DNA of 64,000 nt from Certhia americana. Its lineage: Eukaryota > Chordata > Aves > Passeriformes > Certhiidae. The notes under the pieces were generated by a model. It had not been told where the DNA came from, ran no database searches, and saw only the letters and a program-made list of their open reading frames with translations. Numbering within the stretch: the stretch's first letter is position 1; the number at the start of each line of letters is the position of its first letter. The position numbers and the translations under genes were made by a program. Of this stretch, positions 1-12,100 are shown piece by piece. The stretch is taken from contig CM031858.1 in assembly GCA_018697195.1 (NCBI GenBank), positions 128,163,133 to 128,227,132 of the forward strand, given 5' to 3'.

Positions 1-664
1 TTGCAGAATTTTTGCAATTATTGCAATTTTTAGAACACAGCTGGTTAATAGATGTTGAAATGTGAGCATTTTACAAGGTTCTAGAAATTTTTCTCAACAT
101 TAACTGCTGCATAAAATAATCCTAGTTTTGCTTTTTAAACATAATGCTTATATTATCTCCATTATTTTAAGATATAATACAGTTAGTGTTGGAAATAGCT
201 AAGAGCTGTCAAAAGAGCCTTTTCTATTTGATGTTTAAGGCTTATGTTTTTAGATTCTAATTTTGCCTTATCAAAATGGAGCTCCTAGAAATATTAGCAG
301 TCCTATGTTAAAAGCAGTCTGCTGTCTATAAATATAGATGTTACTAAGTTGCTCTGATCTCTGACTATTTGTCCACATACTTCTTGTTCTACAATGAATA
401 TCTAATACTGACTTGCCCCAGAATTACTGTTGTTAACATGTAATTTTTAAATGAGTGAGGTGTATTATTCAGAGTTACAAAGAACTGAATCATAGCAATT
501 ATTTCTGAAAAGTGTTTTGATTGAATCTCTACATTAAATACCTTTACCTAAAATGCAACTTGAATTAATTGTGTTTTCTGTTGCAATTCAATTTCTGTAC
601 ATTGGAATAGCGTGATGAACATTAAAAGTTGCACTAACATTTTTCAAAATTTATCATTCTTCAG
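1..664 (+). other. OSGIN2: OSGIN2 intron (left window edge)
   Basis: AT-rich non-coding sequence ending in a pyrimidine-containing stretch and the acceptor CAG at 662-664. Short open frames here have no support. The upstream exons, which carry the start codon and the N-terminal nucleotide-binding segment, lie off the left edge. I see no repeat or RNA gene in it. Confidence 0.75.
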
Positions 665-856
665 GATCTGGAGTACCTGTCAGAAGGCCTGGAAGGACGC
701 TCCTCAAACCCAGTTGCAGTGCTTTTTGATACATTGCTTCACCCTGATGCTGACTTTGGCTATGACTACCCACCTGTTCTGCACTGGAAGTTAGAACAAC
801 ATCATTATATTCCCCACATAGTGCTTGGAAAAGGACCACCTGGTGGGGCTTGGCAT
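665..856 (+). CDS. OSGIN2: OSGIN2 coding exon (third from last)
   Basis: 192 nt, 64 codons, phase 0 at both ends. It begins DLEYLSEGLEGR and ends in GKGPPGGAWH. Acceptor CAG at 662-664, donor GTGAGT from 857. The terminal glycine-rich GxPGGxW is the FMO-like signature of the family. Confidence 0.93.
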
Positions 857-3800
857 GTGAGTAAAAATTTCATCTTGCTTCTAGAGTAACTTGATAACTC
901 TTGTGTTTTGGTATTTTTCTTACTGCCTTGCTCTGGGGCTGTTTTAGATGGTAGTGCCAGGTGCAGTTTCAAGTGCTCATTACCAAAACCCAAGAAAGTG
1001 GGGGATATGTGAAAGGAAGAAATTGCCCTTTACTTGGGTGTTTGTGACCATGAATGCTGTCTCTGAATATACTGAATATTACCAGTTTTCTTGTTAGTTT
1101 ACATTTAATGAATTATAATGAAGAGTGTTCTCTATAATTTTGTTTTTCTTGTTTGTATTGTTTCCAGATGCTTTTATACAAAATCTTAGATCTTGGTGTC
1201 TTTATATGATGCTGCTTTCACATATTTTTCTTCCTCTTTTGTATTTTAAATAACTTGCTTTTATTTTCCCTTTCACATGCTCTCTCTTCACCTTCTTCTT
1301 TATTAGTTCATGTGGTTGCTTATTATCTAAGTGTAACAAAGAAATAGTTCTTCATGTAATGTCTTGATTTTATGTAGTGTTCTGGTATTTTGTTGCTCTA
1401 AGTGAGTACAATGACAAGAGCTTCACTGGTTTTTACATGAATTTAAAACATGTCTGATCATGCATCTTCATGTTTTCTCCATAGTCCATGGAGGGCTCTA
1501 TGCTAACAATCAGTTTTGGAGACTGGATGGAATTGCCTGGCCTCAGCTTTAAGGAGTGGGCAGCTAGCAAACGCAGGTAAAGATAACTGCAGAATCCATC
1601 TGGGAATCCTGGTGGCCATAAAAATCCAGATAACTGGAAAATATTCAAACTTCACTGTTCACAGGAGGGCTTCTTGTTCAGTTTATTAAATTGCTTGGTG
1701 GTACTGGCAATTCTTCTGCTGTGTGTTCTCTGATGGAAAAAACTAGACAATGGTCAGGCAGAGTAATTGCTTGTGAGTGCACCAAAAGCAAATGTACAGG
1801 CAGCGGTGTGTTCCAGCAGCATTTAGGAAAGAGGCATTTACTAAAAGCAGTTCTGATCAGAGGTGGGGGAAGATGGAGGAAGCAATTTGAAATCCACTGA
1901 AGGAAGTATTGCAAGTTCCTCTTTCAACACCGGTGCAGCCGAAGTTGCTGCGCACACAATCTTTCTTGCAATTCAGGAAGTTATATATTTCATCATTCGC
2001 TCTTAAAGGCAAAGCTGCAGTATCTGAAATCTATGAATTTTAATTTTAAGAGAATAATTCAGTATTTCTATATGTAGCAATGAGTTTCTTGAAAAAAATG
2101 AGAAGAAAAGTTGTGCAAGACCACAAGGTTTTATTTCTGTTCATAAAGATCTGTGTCAGATGAACGTAGGAACGCCACATGAGCTTTTTTTCTAAACTTC
2201 GAATTTTTTCAACTTTGTTCCAGCAAAATTAAAGGAAGTTGGTTTTGTACCATGTACAGGAAAAGAAGAAGTAGAGTTACTTGAGCATATGCCTTTAAGG
2301 GCAGACTGTTAGTCATTTCAGGACAACTTTTGAAGTGAGGAAATTGTAGCTTTGTTCTTTAATCCTTTTCTTAGATAACCACAGCTATCTTGCCTCCATA
2401 TTAACTGAAATCCCATAAACTACTTATTATCTGAAGCAATGTATTATACTTTTAAACAATGCTAAAACCAGCAATGTTGACCTGTTATACTACAATTAAA
2501 TAAGCTTATTTAAAAGGATTGATGATAATATAAAATTCTAGTTATGTAGAATAGTTTCTTAAGTTTCCTTGCAAGAGGTGTCACACTGTCACATTATTCT
2601 CTTCCAATAAATCTCTTATGAGGATTTTCAGAGAAGTAACCTGAGCATTTAAAAGGAACATGTGCTATTATCTTGTTAGCCTGAGAAAATAAGTAGCCTG
2701 ATTATTTGTAAATACGATTTTAAGTGTAATTTGGTGACAAACTACAGTTTGTTTTGCCTTCTGCGTAGAGCTTACTCCTAAAGAAGCAGCAAAATTCATG
2801 CAACTGTTCCAAATAATTACACTGTCAGCTATTTTTCTTATAAATGAGACTGCAAAAATCACAAGAAAAGCACAGATGTAATAGCAGGGTTGCAGTGCAG
2901 AAATGGTTTTTATTGAACACTTGAACCTCACAATCCTGTTTGCATAGTTGCATTAACACTCTGTGTCATGTTTGCTTTGCTCATTCCTGTGACATGGAAC
3001 TACTTAATTTGATACTTAGTGAACTTAACTGTACCCAAGGGAAAGGTCTTTTGTAAAGTATAATGAATACTTGGTTCCAGTAACATATTGAACCTAGAGT
3101 TTCAAAATTAGCACTTAACTATGATGTTTAATTAATTAGATTGTAAACATATTCTCACTGGGTACAAGTTTAGCCAATAGTGTATTGTTGATCGTTGTGA
3201 CATTAAACTTTGTAAAACACTTCCATATGGAGCTGCTGTGATAGTTGAGAGTTTTGATACACCTAATTTGTTAATCACCATAGCAATTTAGAATGTATAA
3301 AGGCTTAAAACTATATTAAAAAAGTTAGCTGGTCTTGTGTATCAGGAAAGAAGAGAACAAATAAATCAAATGCCTTTAAAGATGCTGAACTCAGTGTCAT
3401 TTACACTGAGCAGATTCAGTCCTCATAAATTTGACCTGTCATGTGGTATGTCATATCTGATATTCAGATTACCAATAAGGTCTATTTATTAACTGGAACC
3501 ATTCAATTTTCTTTCAGAAATATAAAGAGTGATCGAGTAATGCCAGAGGAAATAGCTTGTTACTATAAACACTATGTTAAAGTCATGGGCCTCCAAAAGA
3601 ATTTCAGAGACAATGTTTACATAACATCAGTGTCCAGGCTTTACCGAGAAAAGGATGATGAAGATAGAAGTCACCAAAATGAAGATATTTCAACGCAGCA
3701 TTTGGAAATGGAAAATGGACAGAAATCCCTTATTAAGAGAAACTGGGAAGTCAGAGGTTATCAGCGAGCAACAGATGGTTCTCATGTGCCCTTCTGCCTC

Positions 3801-4565
3801 TTTGCTGAGAATGTGGCTCTTGCAACTGGAACCTTTGATTCTCCTGGTCGACTGCAGGTTGAAGGAGAAGACTTTCCTTTTGTGCTCCATTCCATGGCTG
3901 ACTTTGGAGCCGCAATCAGCAAAGGAAAGTTACGTGGGAAGGCAGACCCTGTGTTGATTGTGGGTGCTGGACTAACAGCAGCTGATGCAGTACTATGTGC
4001 CTATAACAACAACATCCCAGTAGTCCACGTGTTTCGTAGAAGAGTTACCGATACAAGCCTAATTTTCAAACAGTTACCTAAAAAGCTTTACCCTGAATAC
4101 CATAAGGTCTATCACATGATGTGTACTCAGTCTCATACTGTGGACTCAAATCAACATTCTGCTTACACTAGTTTTCCTGAACACAATGTACTTTCCTTCA
4201 AGCCTGAAATGAAATGTGTTCTTCAGAGTGCCTCCGGACTGAAGAAAATTTTGAAGTTTTCTATAGCCTTAGTTCTGATAGGTTCTCACCCAAATCTTTT
4301 CTTTTTAAAGGACCAAGGACATAGCATAGGTCATCATTCTAATCAGCCCATTACTTGCAAGGGCAATCCTATAGAGATTGATCCATACACTTACGAATGC
4401 ACTAAAGAAGCCAATCTCTTTGCTTTAGGGCCTCTGGTGGGAGACAACTTTGTACGGTTTTTAAAAGGAGGTGCACTGGGCATTGCACGATGCTTGGCAA
4501 TAAGACATAAGAAGAAACATGAATTGATTGAAAGTGGGGATGGAGGAGGTGATGGGGTACCATAA
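665..4565 (+). CDS. OSGIN2: OSGIN2, oxidative stress induced growth inhibitor family member 2 (3' part, three exons)
   Basis: Joined exons 665-856, 1485-1576 and 3518-4565 give 443 residues ending in TAA; junction phases agree (0, then 2). Seen: a GPPGGAW motif closes the first exon, and the last exon holds VLIVGAGLTAAD at 3951-3986, a second Rossmann dinucleotide-binding fold (GxGxxA/D) followed by an FRRR stretch. This two-fold arrangement fits FAD/NAD(P)-dependent monooxygenase-like proteins. Known: OSGIN1/OSGIN2 are flavin-monooxygenase-related proteins linked to growth restraint and oxidative stress; the exact reaction is not settled. The human protein is about 505-550 residues, so roughly 60-110 N-terminal residues are missing to the left. 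Its convergent neighbour is NBN, as in other tetrapods. No frame break is seen. OSGIN2 is preferred over OSGIN1 because of synteny and sequence. Confidence 0.95.
1485..1576 (+). CDS. OSGIN2: OSGIN2 coding exon (second from last)
   Basis: 92 nt, enters in phase 0 and leaves after two bases of an Arg codon. It reads SMEGSMLTISFGDWMELPG and continues to EWAASKR. Acceptor ATAG at 1481-1484, donor GTAAAG from 1577. Confidence 0.93.
1577..3517 (+). other. OSGIN2: OSGIN2 penultimate-to-last intron
   Basis: 1.9 kb of AT-rich sequence with donor GTAAAG and acceptor CTTTCAG. The two overlapping ORFs near 1.7-1.9 kb have no recognisable protein and no splice partners. No repeat identified. Confidence 0.8.
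3518..4565 (+). CDS. OSGIN2: OSGIN2 last coding exon
   Basis: 1,048 nt ending in TAA at 4563-4565. It completes the split Arg codon, then reads NIKSDRVMPEEIACYYKHYV. It contains the second Rossmann motif VLIVGAGLTAADAV (from 3951), a segment ending in GTFDSPGRL that is typical of FAD-linked oxidoreductases, and near the C-terminus FALGPLVGDNFVRFLKGGALG, which is close to the FAD-domain closing segment. The open frame extends upstream to 3441, but the acceptor at 3511-3517 and homology place the exon start at 3518. Confidence 0.96.
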
Positions 4566-6111
4566 ACAAGACATTAGGAACTCTCACATCCAGGATTACA
4601 GATGTAGTCTTAACAGAAAACTCAATGGCAGCAAAAGTTGATAGCAGTCACATTTCTGTTGTGTACAAGTAACCTGCGCTTGTATTGCTTGGTAAAGGAT
4701 GCTGATATTACGATACTTCACTCTTTAAAAATACAAAAAAATGATCTGCTATTTCAAGTGATCTCAACTGGAATCGCTTCCAGATAAACAGAAAATGAGA
4801 CTAACTTATCTTGGCCTGCCTGTCTGTCATCTCCTGCTCAACTACAAGAGCAGACTTTGTCTGTGAAAGGCAATGCCTATCAGAGTGGCTTTACATTTTA
4901 GTGTCAAATATGACAAAAATACTCTTACCATTAAATTGAAATAACTTCTAAAAGCAGAAAGCTTGTTTAGTACAAAGTGATTCTTTGTCCCAAAGCAAAT
5001 TTGGAGCCTTCTGCTTGAAACAAGAATTTTATTTATTGAAATACTTGGAATGAGCACTTAGTAAAATGGTTTCTACTAGAAGAAAGTAAGCAAGAAGTAT
5101 TCCTCAACAGTCTTAAATTATCCTGGTAACTAGAATAAAAGAATAAGCATTCCCATTTAATCTTTAATGATTTGACACAATCCATTAATGTTTCTTCACG
5201 CTATGCCTAGAGTTGGGTGAGTGCACAAAGACTAACATGAGATGTTCCCCAACAGTGAAATGTACATTTCTGAGAATACGCATTAACATGAACAATAAAA
5301 TACTGATCTAAGTGCTCTTATTACAGTGTCAATATAATTAATATCTAGTGCACTACTGAAAAAATAGGTACGTGAGAAAATTAAGGTGTTTTTGCTTCCA
5401 AGCTCAGGAAGACTGAATGGGATCATTGGCTCATGAAGGTGGGGTGAGTGATAGATATTCTCATCTCCCATTTGACCAAAAATTGCTTCTCTTTTTTTTT
5501 TCTAGAGCAGCACATGATAGTAAAATATTTTAGCCTGCAGTTTTTGAAACTCAAGAAAGGTTTATATCTTACAGCCAGCTAAAAAATAAACCAATCTCAA
5601 AACAATCATGCAATAGTTCCTTTAAATCTTAAAGTTTCTAATAAAAGACAAAGACTTAACTAGTACCTACCTCTGAATCCAACTTCCTCTTTCTCCTACA
5701 TAATGTGAGACATAGATTTCATTTGCTGGGTTTTACAGTAGTTAGTTTACCTAAACACACTTGCATTTGCCATGGTGAGGTTAAGTTAGGAAGTGAACTC
5801 CCAGAACTCTCAATAGACAAAAATGATTGGTTTTAACTGTATTTTTGCCAAATGTTTTATTTGGTGTGATGGAAAAGATGTTTTTTTTTAAATTCAAGTG
5901 TGATGGAAAAGATGTTTTTTATGTTTGGTGGGTTTTTTGTATTCAAGAATGCCGTGTTAGTTTCAAGTATTCTGTTTGCATGATTAAAAATCTCCATATT
6001 AGAACTTCAGCAGATTTTAAAAAAGAAGTTAGGGTTTGTGAAACTGCTAGTGGTTGCTGGTTTCCTAGCTGTCTTAACTTTCAGAAGTGATAGATAGCTG
6101 TATTCAATAAA
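4566..6111 (+). other. OSGIN2: OSGIN2 3' UTR with candidate poly(A) signal
   Basis: Non-coding sequence after the stop. AATAAA hexamers occur at 5294-5299, 5585-5590 and 6106-6111. The last is followed by a GT-rich stretch (TGCCTGTTTTCTGTG), so I favour it as the main 3' end. The end point is inferred; there is no transcript evidence. Confidence 0.6.
5864..5920 (+). repeat. Imperfect tandem duplication in OSGIN2 3' UTR
   Basis: The string GTGTGATGGAAAAGATG followed by a T-run occurs at 5864 and again at 5898, a 34-nt offset. It probably reflects slippage at the T-run. Confidence 0.8.
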
Positions 6112-9100
6112 TGCCTGTTTTCTGTGCCCACTGAAGTACACAATTCTGTGGCTACTGCAGGTCTGTATGCATCTGAGTAAGTTACTTAGACTTTGACTAC
6201 AGATAGAAATTGAAAAGGTAAAGGATGCAAGGATTAAAATTACTATTTTCAGTGGAAGTCCAAAATAATTTATGAAATTATGCTACTCCTAGTAATAGAT
6301 TTTTGTCTACAGCCAACTTAACAGCATAAACATAAAGGAGCATTTCTGTCAATTTCTGCATTGCCCAATGGTTTGCTTTAGCCATGCATTGTCAGTTCTA
6401 ATTAAGATAATTTTTTATACTGACATAGAGCTGATTTTAATTCCACTAAAATCTAGGCTTGTTTTCTTCATATTTTAATTGAAATTCTACAATTTGCCTT
6501 CTCTGGAAGAAAGTGTGTATACAGAAACCAATTCTAAACCTGTGATACATAATAATTTTAATTGTCATAAGTGCTAAGTACTTGATTATAGAACTTTATT
6601 GCAGTTAAGGTATTGGGAATACATCTGCAGTGTGATTAAATTCCTGCAGTTTTGTTCAATATAAATGTCCAGTTACAACATATGGCATGTTACTGCTTTT
6701 TCATTTGTCACAGGAGACATTTAAAATGCCAGCAAAAAAAAAAAAAAATATTTACTCAGCAGTTACTTTGCAAAAAGGGGGGAAATTTTCAGCCCCTTTT
6801 CTAGCCTCAGCTGCTGCAGCTACCCCCAAGCTCTGTGTTGTAGTGACAATTTTGTAGCAGAGATATTTAAATATTATTACACGAGTATCTTTCACTGCAA
6901 TCTTACAGCACCTTGAGGTTTAACTGCTTTATTTTTTCATCAATCTTGCCAGCATTTTTAAGATAAAAAGTTGCATGTGAGATCCCCCTAGCTGGGCAGA
7001 GAAATCTCAGTGGTCATGTTTATTAAACCAGTATAAAAGTACTTTTTTCTACCAAAGCTTTGCTTAAAAATCATCTTGTGTCTTGTAGGATTTGCTAGAT
7101 TTAAAGTTGCAGCTAGGCTTTTTCATTTTCACCCTTCTGATTTTGAGAGAAATTTCTGTTTCTCTCCTGTTCAGTATTTTGAGGAACTAGGTGAAAGAAA
7201 AGTTCAGGCTTTGCCTTAAGGTAGTTTTACCTACAGCACTGTATTTATTGTAAATTAGGTGTTGGCACTGAATAGTTGTCTTTTGGGGAATCACCTTGTT
7301 TCTCAGATTAAAAAAAAACAAATACTTGAATTTCCTGTGTAATATAATAATTTCCAGAAGGGAGACCATTTCTTTCAGCTCTTAGTTAATTGTGAAGGAT
7401 GAACTTTTAAACATCATGGATTTTAAAAGGATACTTAGTACTTAGGATTTATGACAAAAATGCAGACAGGAAGAACACAATTTTTGGCTGAAGTAAGTTA
7501 ATTTGGATTTACAGAATTTGTAAAGCTATGTTAACCCATACTGTGTATTTTCTAATAGGCTAGTGGAAAAACAGCTTTTACATTTGAATTTGATTCTTAA
7601 GGCTGTGAATGTATCTCCTAGTTAAATTATTGCTAAGAGTATTTCAAGTCATATCCAGATGCTGAACTGGGAGTAAGTTTTCTCCTACTAGATTTTCCTA
7701 ATGATCTGCCTCTTTCCAGTGCCTCTTCTGACTGAATTGTGCTTAAAACTTTTTCCACAAAGTAGTAAGCTAAGTTTCACCCAAGTGAGTAAACACAGGA
7801 ATCCTTTCTGCAAGTAATTCGAAGAAAGTGGTGACAACAATACCAGATTCTTCTCTCTCAGGAAAGTGCTTTCTCTTGGACTAGAAGCCTGGGCTTTCCA
7901 GTGACTTCATGGACAGAGTATGGCTCCCAGAAACAGTGGTTATACACTGAGAAAGAGACATCAACGTGTATCCCACAGCTCCAGGTCCCTAGTCCTCAGC
8001 ACTTAGGGAATTGGTGGGGTATGCTTGCATTTTACTGCTGGCCTGGTGGATATAGGCAACTTATTTTTAATAATTTCATAGAGTGAAATTTGCATAATGG
8101 AAAGTACTAATTTTGTAGAAGGTGGCTGTAGCTTCTTTCTCTCACAGCTCAAGAACTAAGAAGGCTAGAGCTAGAAAGTATTTACTCAAAGCTAGAGGAA
8201 ATCAAACTAAAACCTCAACTTTGAGACAGGCCTGACCTGCATACCCAGTTGAAGGAAAAGGCCATTTTTAGGCCAAATGCTCTTCAAAGAGAATGAGAGG
8301 GAATAAAATTTGCAAACTTGTAGTGAGTCTTCACTGCTGATGAGTGCTGACCCGTGAGGGCTGATGGGAGGAAAGCTGTGAAGAACGTGTGCAGTATGAA
8401 GTGCAGACATACATGTGCTGAGTGCCTCTGTGCAGCATTAATGGGCTGGGGGTGTCCCATCCTCCTGGGTGGAGATCTGGGTCTGTGACCAGAGCTCTGC
8501 ACGGGAGCTGTTCATCACCAGCCTGCCAGGTACTTGTAACTGGCTATTAATTCAGATACATGGACTGCAACATGTAAGAGAAATTGTCTTTGCTGACTAA
8601 GCTAGAGGACAGGATCAGCGATGTGGTGAGCCAAGAGATAAGACTTTGTTACTCTGCTACCATATTTTCTAGTTCTGAAAAGGAAGCAGGTATCTCCATG
8701 TAATAGCAGGACCTGAGCTGTACAGTGCTCCCAGACATTTCTCAACAGGAAGAGGTAGCACACCTTAAAGGCAGCTGATTTTATTATTGTCCATAGCGAT
8801 TTAATTTTGAGTTACGGAAAAGTTACGGAACCAAAAATGCCAAAAGGTTTATACAGTTACATCTTAATTTAGATAATGCATTAGAATCTTAAAATAACAA
8901 TGCTCTGTCATAATTTTTGGATTCTTATTTTAGGCTGAGAGCAAAATGGGAGCATTCAATGTATGTGAGAGCTTTTTGTACAAATATTTCCTCCATTTCC
9001 CCTTGCCCAACCTGAAAGAAAAGTTTTGTTTTATTTGAAGTAGCTATAACAGTTGATTTTACTTAGCAGAAAGAATGTAAATTGAAGTATCTTTGACAGA

Positions 9101-12100
9101 AAAAGAAAGGCTTTTGTGACATCAGGGGTGCAAACCTGAGGTGAGGAATTACAAACAGCTCTTTTTCTGAAACAGCATATTTTTGGTAATATGGTACACT
9201 GGGAACTTCAGTTAATTTATTTTTGAAGCTTGAATTACACAGAGAATTGTGTCATCAAAGATGAATTTGGTGTAAAGAGGAAGAATTATGGGCAGGGGGA
9301 GAAGCATTTCTAGTATTGTTTAGTAGCTATAGTGAATCTAAGTGCTGTTTTAAAGATGGTTTTGTCTTTGTACACATTAGAAAATTTCAGCTCAAGCACA
9401 CCTTGAACTTGAGTTCATATTATTCCTGTCTGCATGTTAGGTCATTTTCTAACTGATAATTTTGTATTTTCAGGGCATCATAAACCTTAACTCTTAAAAC
9501 CTAGGGATAATCAGTAGTCATCAAACCCAGAAAACAACTTGTTCTGGAAACTTAACTCTTAACTCTAAATTGCACCCTCTTCTTCCATCTCTTTATTCTG
9601 AGATCACTGGCAATGTGTAAGTAGCAGCCTACAGTGGATACTTCAATAAACTAAAATTCAGCTTTATGTCCCTGGACACCCTCTGTAGACTTACATGCCA
9701 GCATAAAAAAAAAATTAACAACTAGGTTTGTTATGTATTCACAAAATACTATAGAATCCTGACATTTTTAGGTTGTTATTTAACTAGATATAAAAATACT
9801 TTTCATCAGTTTGGGTGCTAGGACCAGCTTCTATGTGAACAGTGAGCTATTGTTCAAGAACTGATCCTGCTACCTTACATCTCCCTGGCACAATTTACTG
9901 AGTCAAATAGTCTGACCTTGCCCATTTCTCTGTTAAACCTGGTATGCTGGATGTATGCTGGAACTCCAGTTTGAAATTAAAGGACTATATTCATCTCCCT
10001 TTATGTTTTGTTCACACACAAGGCACCTGGGCTCGAAGATACTGTGTAAATATTTCTTTGTGTGTGGCAGTGCCTGTTTTCATCTTTTGCTGGAGTACGC
10101 TTGCATCATCCTTTTTTTTTAAAAAAAGATGAGCAGTGTAAACACGTACAGAACATTTTCTGTAAGCAACTTGTGAGCAAAAATCTTTTGATTAGATGAT
10201 AAATATTCCTGAGGTTTGCATGCTAGGCTTGTTTTACCTTTATGTGTGAAAACTGATTATAGACTGAAGGCAAAAAAAATTAAAATAGTGTCACCTGGAA
10301 GTCAGTAACTTTGATTTTGAGAAGTAGGGAACTCAAGTCAAATGAAAGCTCAAACTGTGGAGGAAAAGGCCTTCAGAGAGCTGCAGTGTTCACAGTGAGG
10401 GAGAAGGTGTTGTTTTGCATGGATCTGGTGCTGAAACCAATGACTGAAAGAGATTCCAGTAGTAAAAGCTGCAGTAGAGCAGTAGGCAGAGTGCTAAAGC
10501 AAGTGGTAGAGAGAGTTGCTAGTCAGGGGTATCTGATATTGTTAGCATTTTTGTAATTATCTCACTGGAATGTGGTGATGGTGATCAAAGATTGCCAATC
10601 GAGAGAGGAATAATGGTAAGGAAGAGGGTTCATTTTTGGCACATTTGGCTTGAATTCTAAGGAGATACCAGAGCAACCTGAACACAATTGGAATTTGAAA
10701 ATCAAGCAAAAAATCAGTTTGTGACTTTGTGATTAAAACCAGATGTGGCCAAATGTGACAGGATTGATTCAACAAATGGAAAAGAGCAAGAGAAGAGGGT
10801 GCAAGAGTCCCTCCAGTTTTATTGGAGAGGGAGACAGGAAAAATACAGACTGAGAAATCATTTGTATAATGTGGACTGGTGTAAGATGGGTAAGTGGGTT
10901 AGAGGTAGGTGTACAGTAGAAGCTTCAGCTACTGTCTCAGGAATTAATGTGGAAGAGCCTATCACACATCAGCAATGAAAGCAAGGAGGGGGCCTTGGCA
11001 TTTCAGAGGAAGTTGATGGGGAGGTGGCTGGATGGATGAACACAAGCTGCAAACACGCTTTCCTCATATAGGAACTGGTGCAATGACAAAGGAGAGGCCA
11101 GCCCTGACGCACAACCACCACCGTTCTAGGAAAATGTGGGGGAGTTAAGGGTAGGAGAAAAAAGGACAGACTCATAGATGTGAATGGACAGAAATAGACA
11201 TCACACTTCAACAGTGAGACTATCTTGGTAGTCCTCTCCAAAAAAAACCCCAACCTGTGGCTTCCCCAGCTGATGTAGAAAATGAGAAGGTGAGAAGTCA
11301 GCTGAAATTGGTGTGAATTAAACTGAAAATTAAACATGTTTTCATGCAGGGATACAGCACTGGTCCATGGTTTTACTAGTAAATAGAGTAATTCAATCCT
11401 TTAAACTGTTTCCATCAGCTAAGCTGCTGAATGCAAGACTGTATGTTAAGAGCCTTGCTAATAAAAAGTATATTTAGTTTATATATTGTGTGCATCTCCT
11501 TCCTGTGTGAAAAAAGATAATAAATGTTACAAAAAAAGTGCCTCAAACAAACCCTCAAACTGCATTACACATAAAAAATGCAAGAAACTGTACCTGAAAT
11601 TTCTGCTTGGATGTATTTTTAAGGTGAAGAGTGTAATTTGGTCAAAAAGGTGGGTATACTTACAGACCACGCATGGCGAATGAAAGAAACCTTAGACACC
11701 TCCTCTGATTTACTGAACTTTTTTTAGCCTTCCAAAGAAAATCACCACACAAGCTCTCCCAGAAACTGTCTGGTTGAAACGAGAGAGCACAACCTGCACA
11801 GTGAAAACAGAGCACGCAGCAATTTTTCTGAACTGCAGAATGCCGAGCTGATTGCCCTTGCTTGTGCTCACAGCTTTTGCTTTACATATAAAAAATGCCT
11901 TAACCCATAAGCTTTCCATCTTTCCTGATTCTATGAGTCTTCCATCCTGCTGGGGGAGAACATGTGAGTGGCTGCATGGGGCTTAGTTGGCCTAATGGGG
12001 TTAGCCAACAACAGTGTGTCCTATACCCATAAAGGAAATACCAGGTGAAGTTAATGCACTAGCTCCAGGGATAAGGCAGATTTATTGGAAATTCAAATTT

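Noticed and set aside
10311..11337. Cluster of ORFs of 72-122 residues on both strands
   Set aside because: Overlapping frames on both strands without codon character. No family recognised and no repeat signature clear enough to call.
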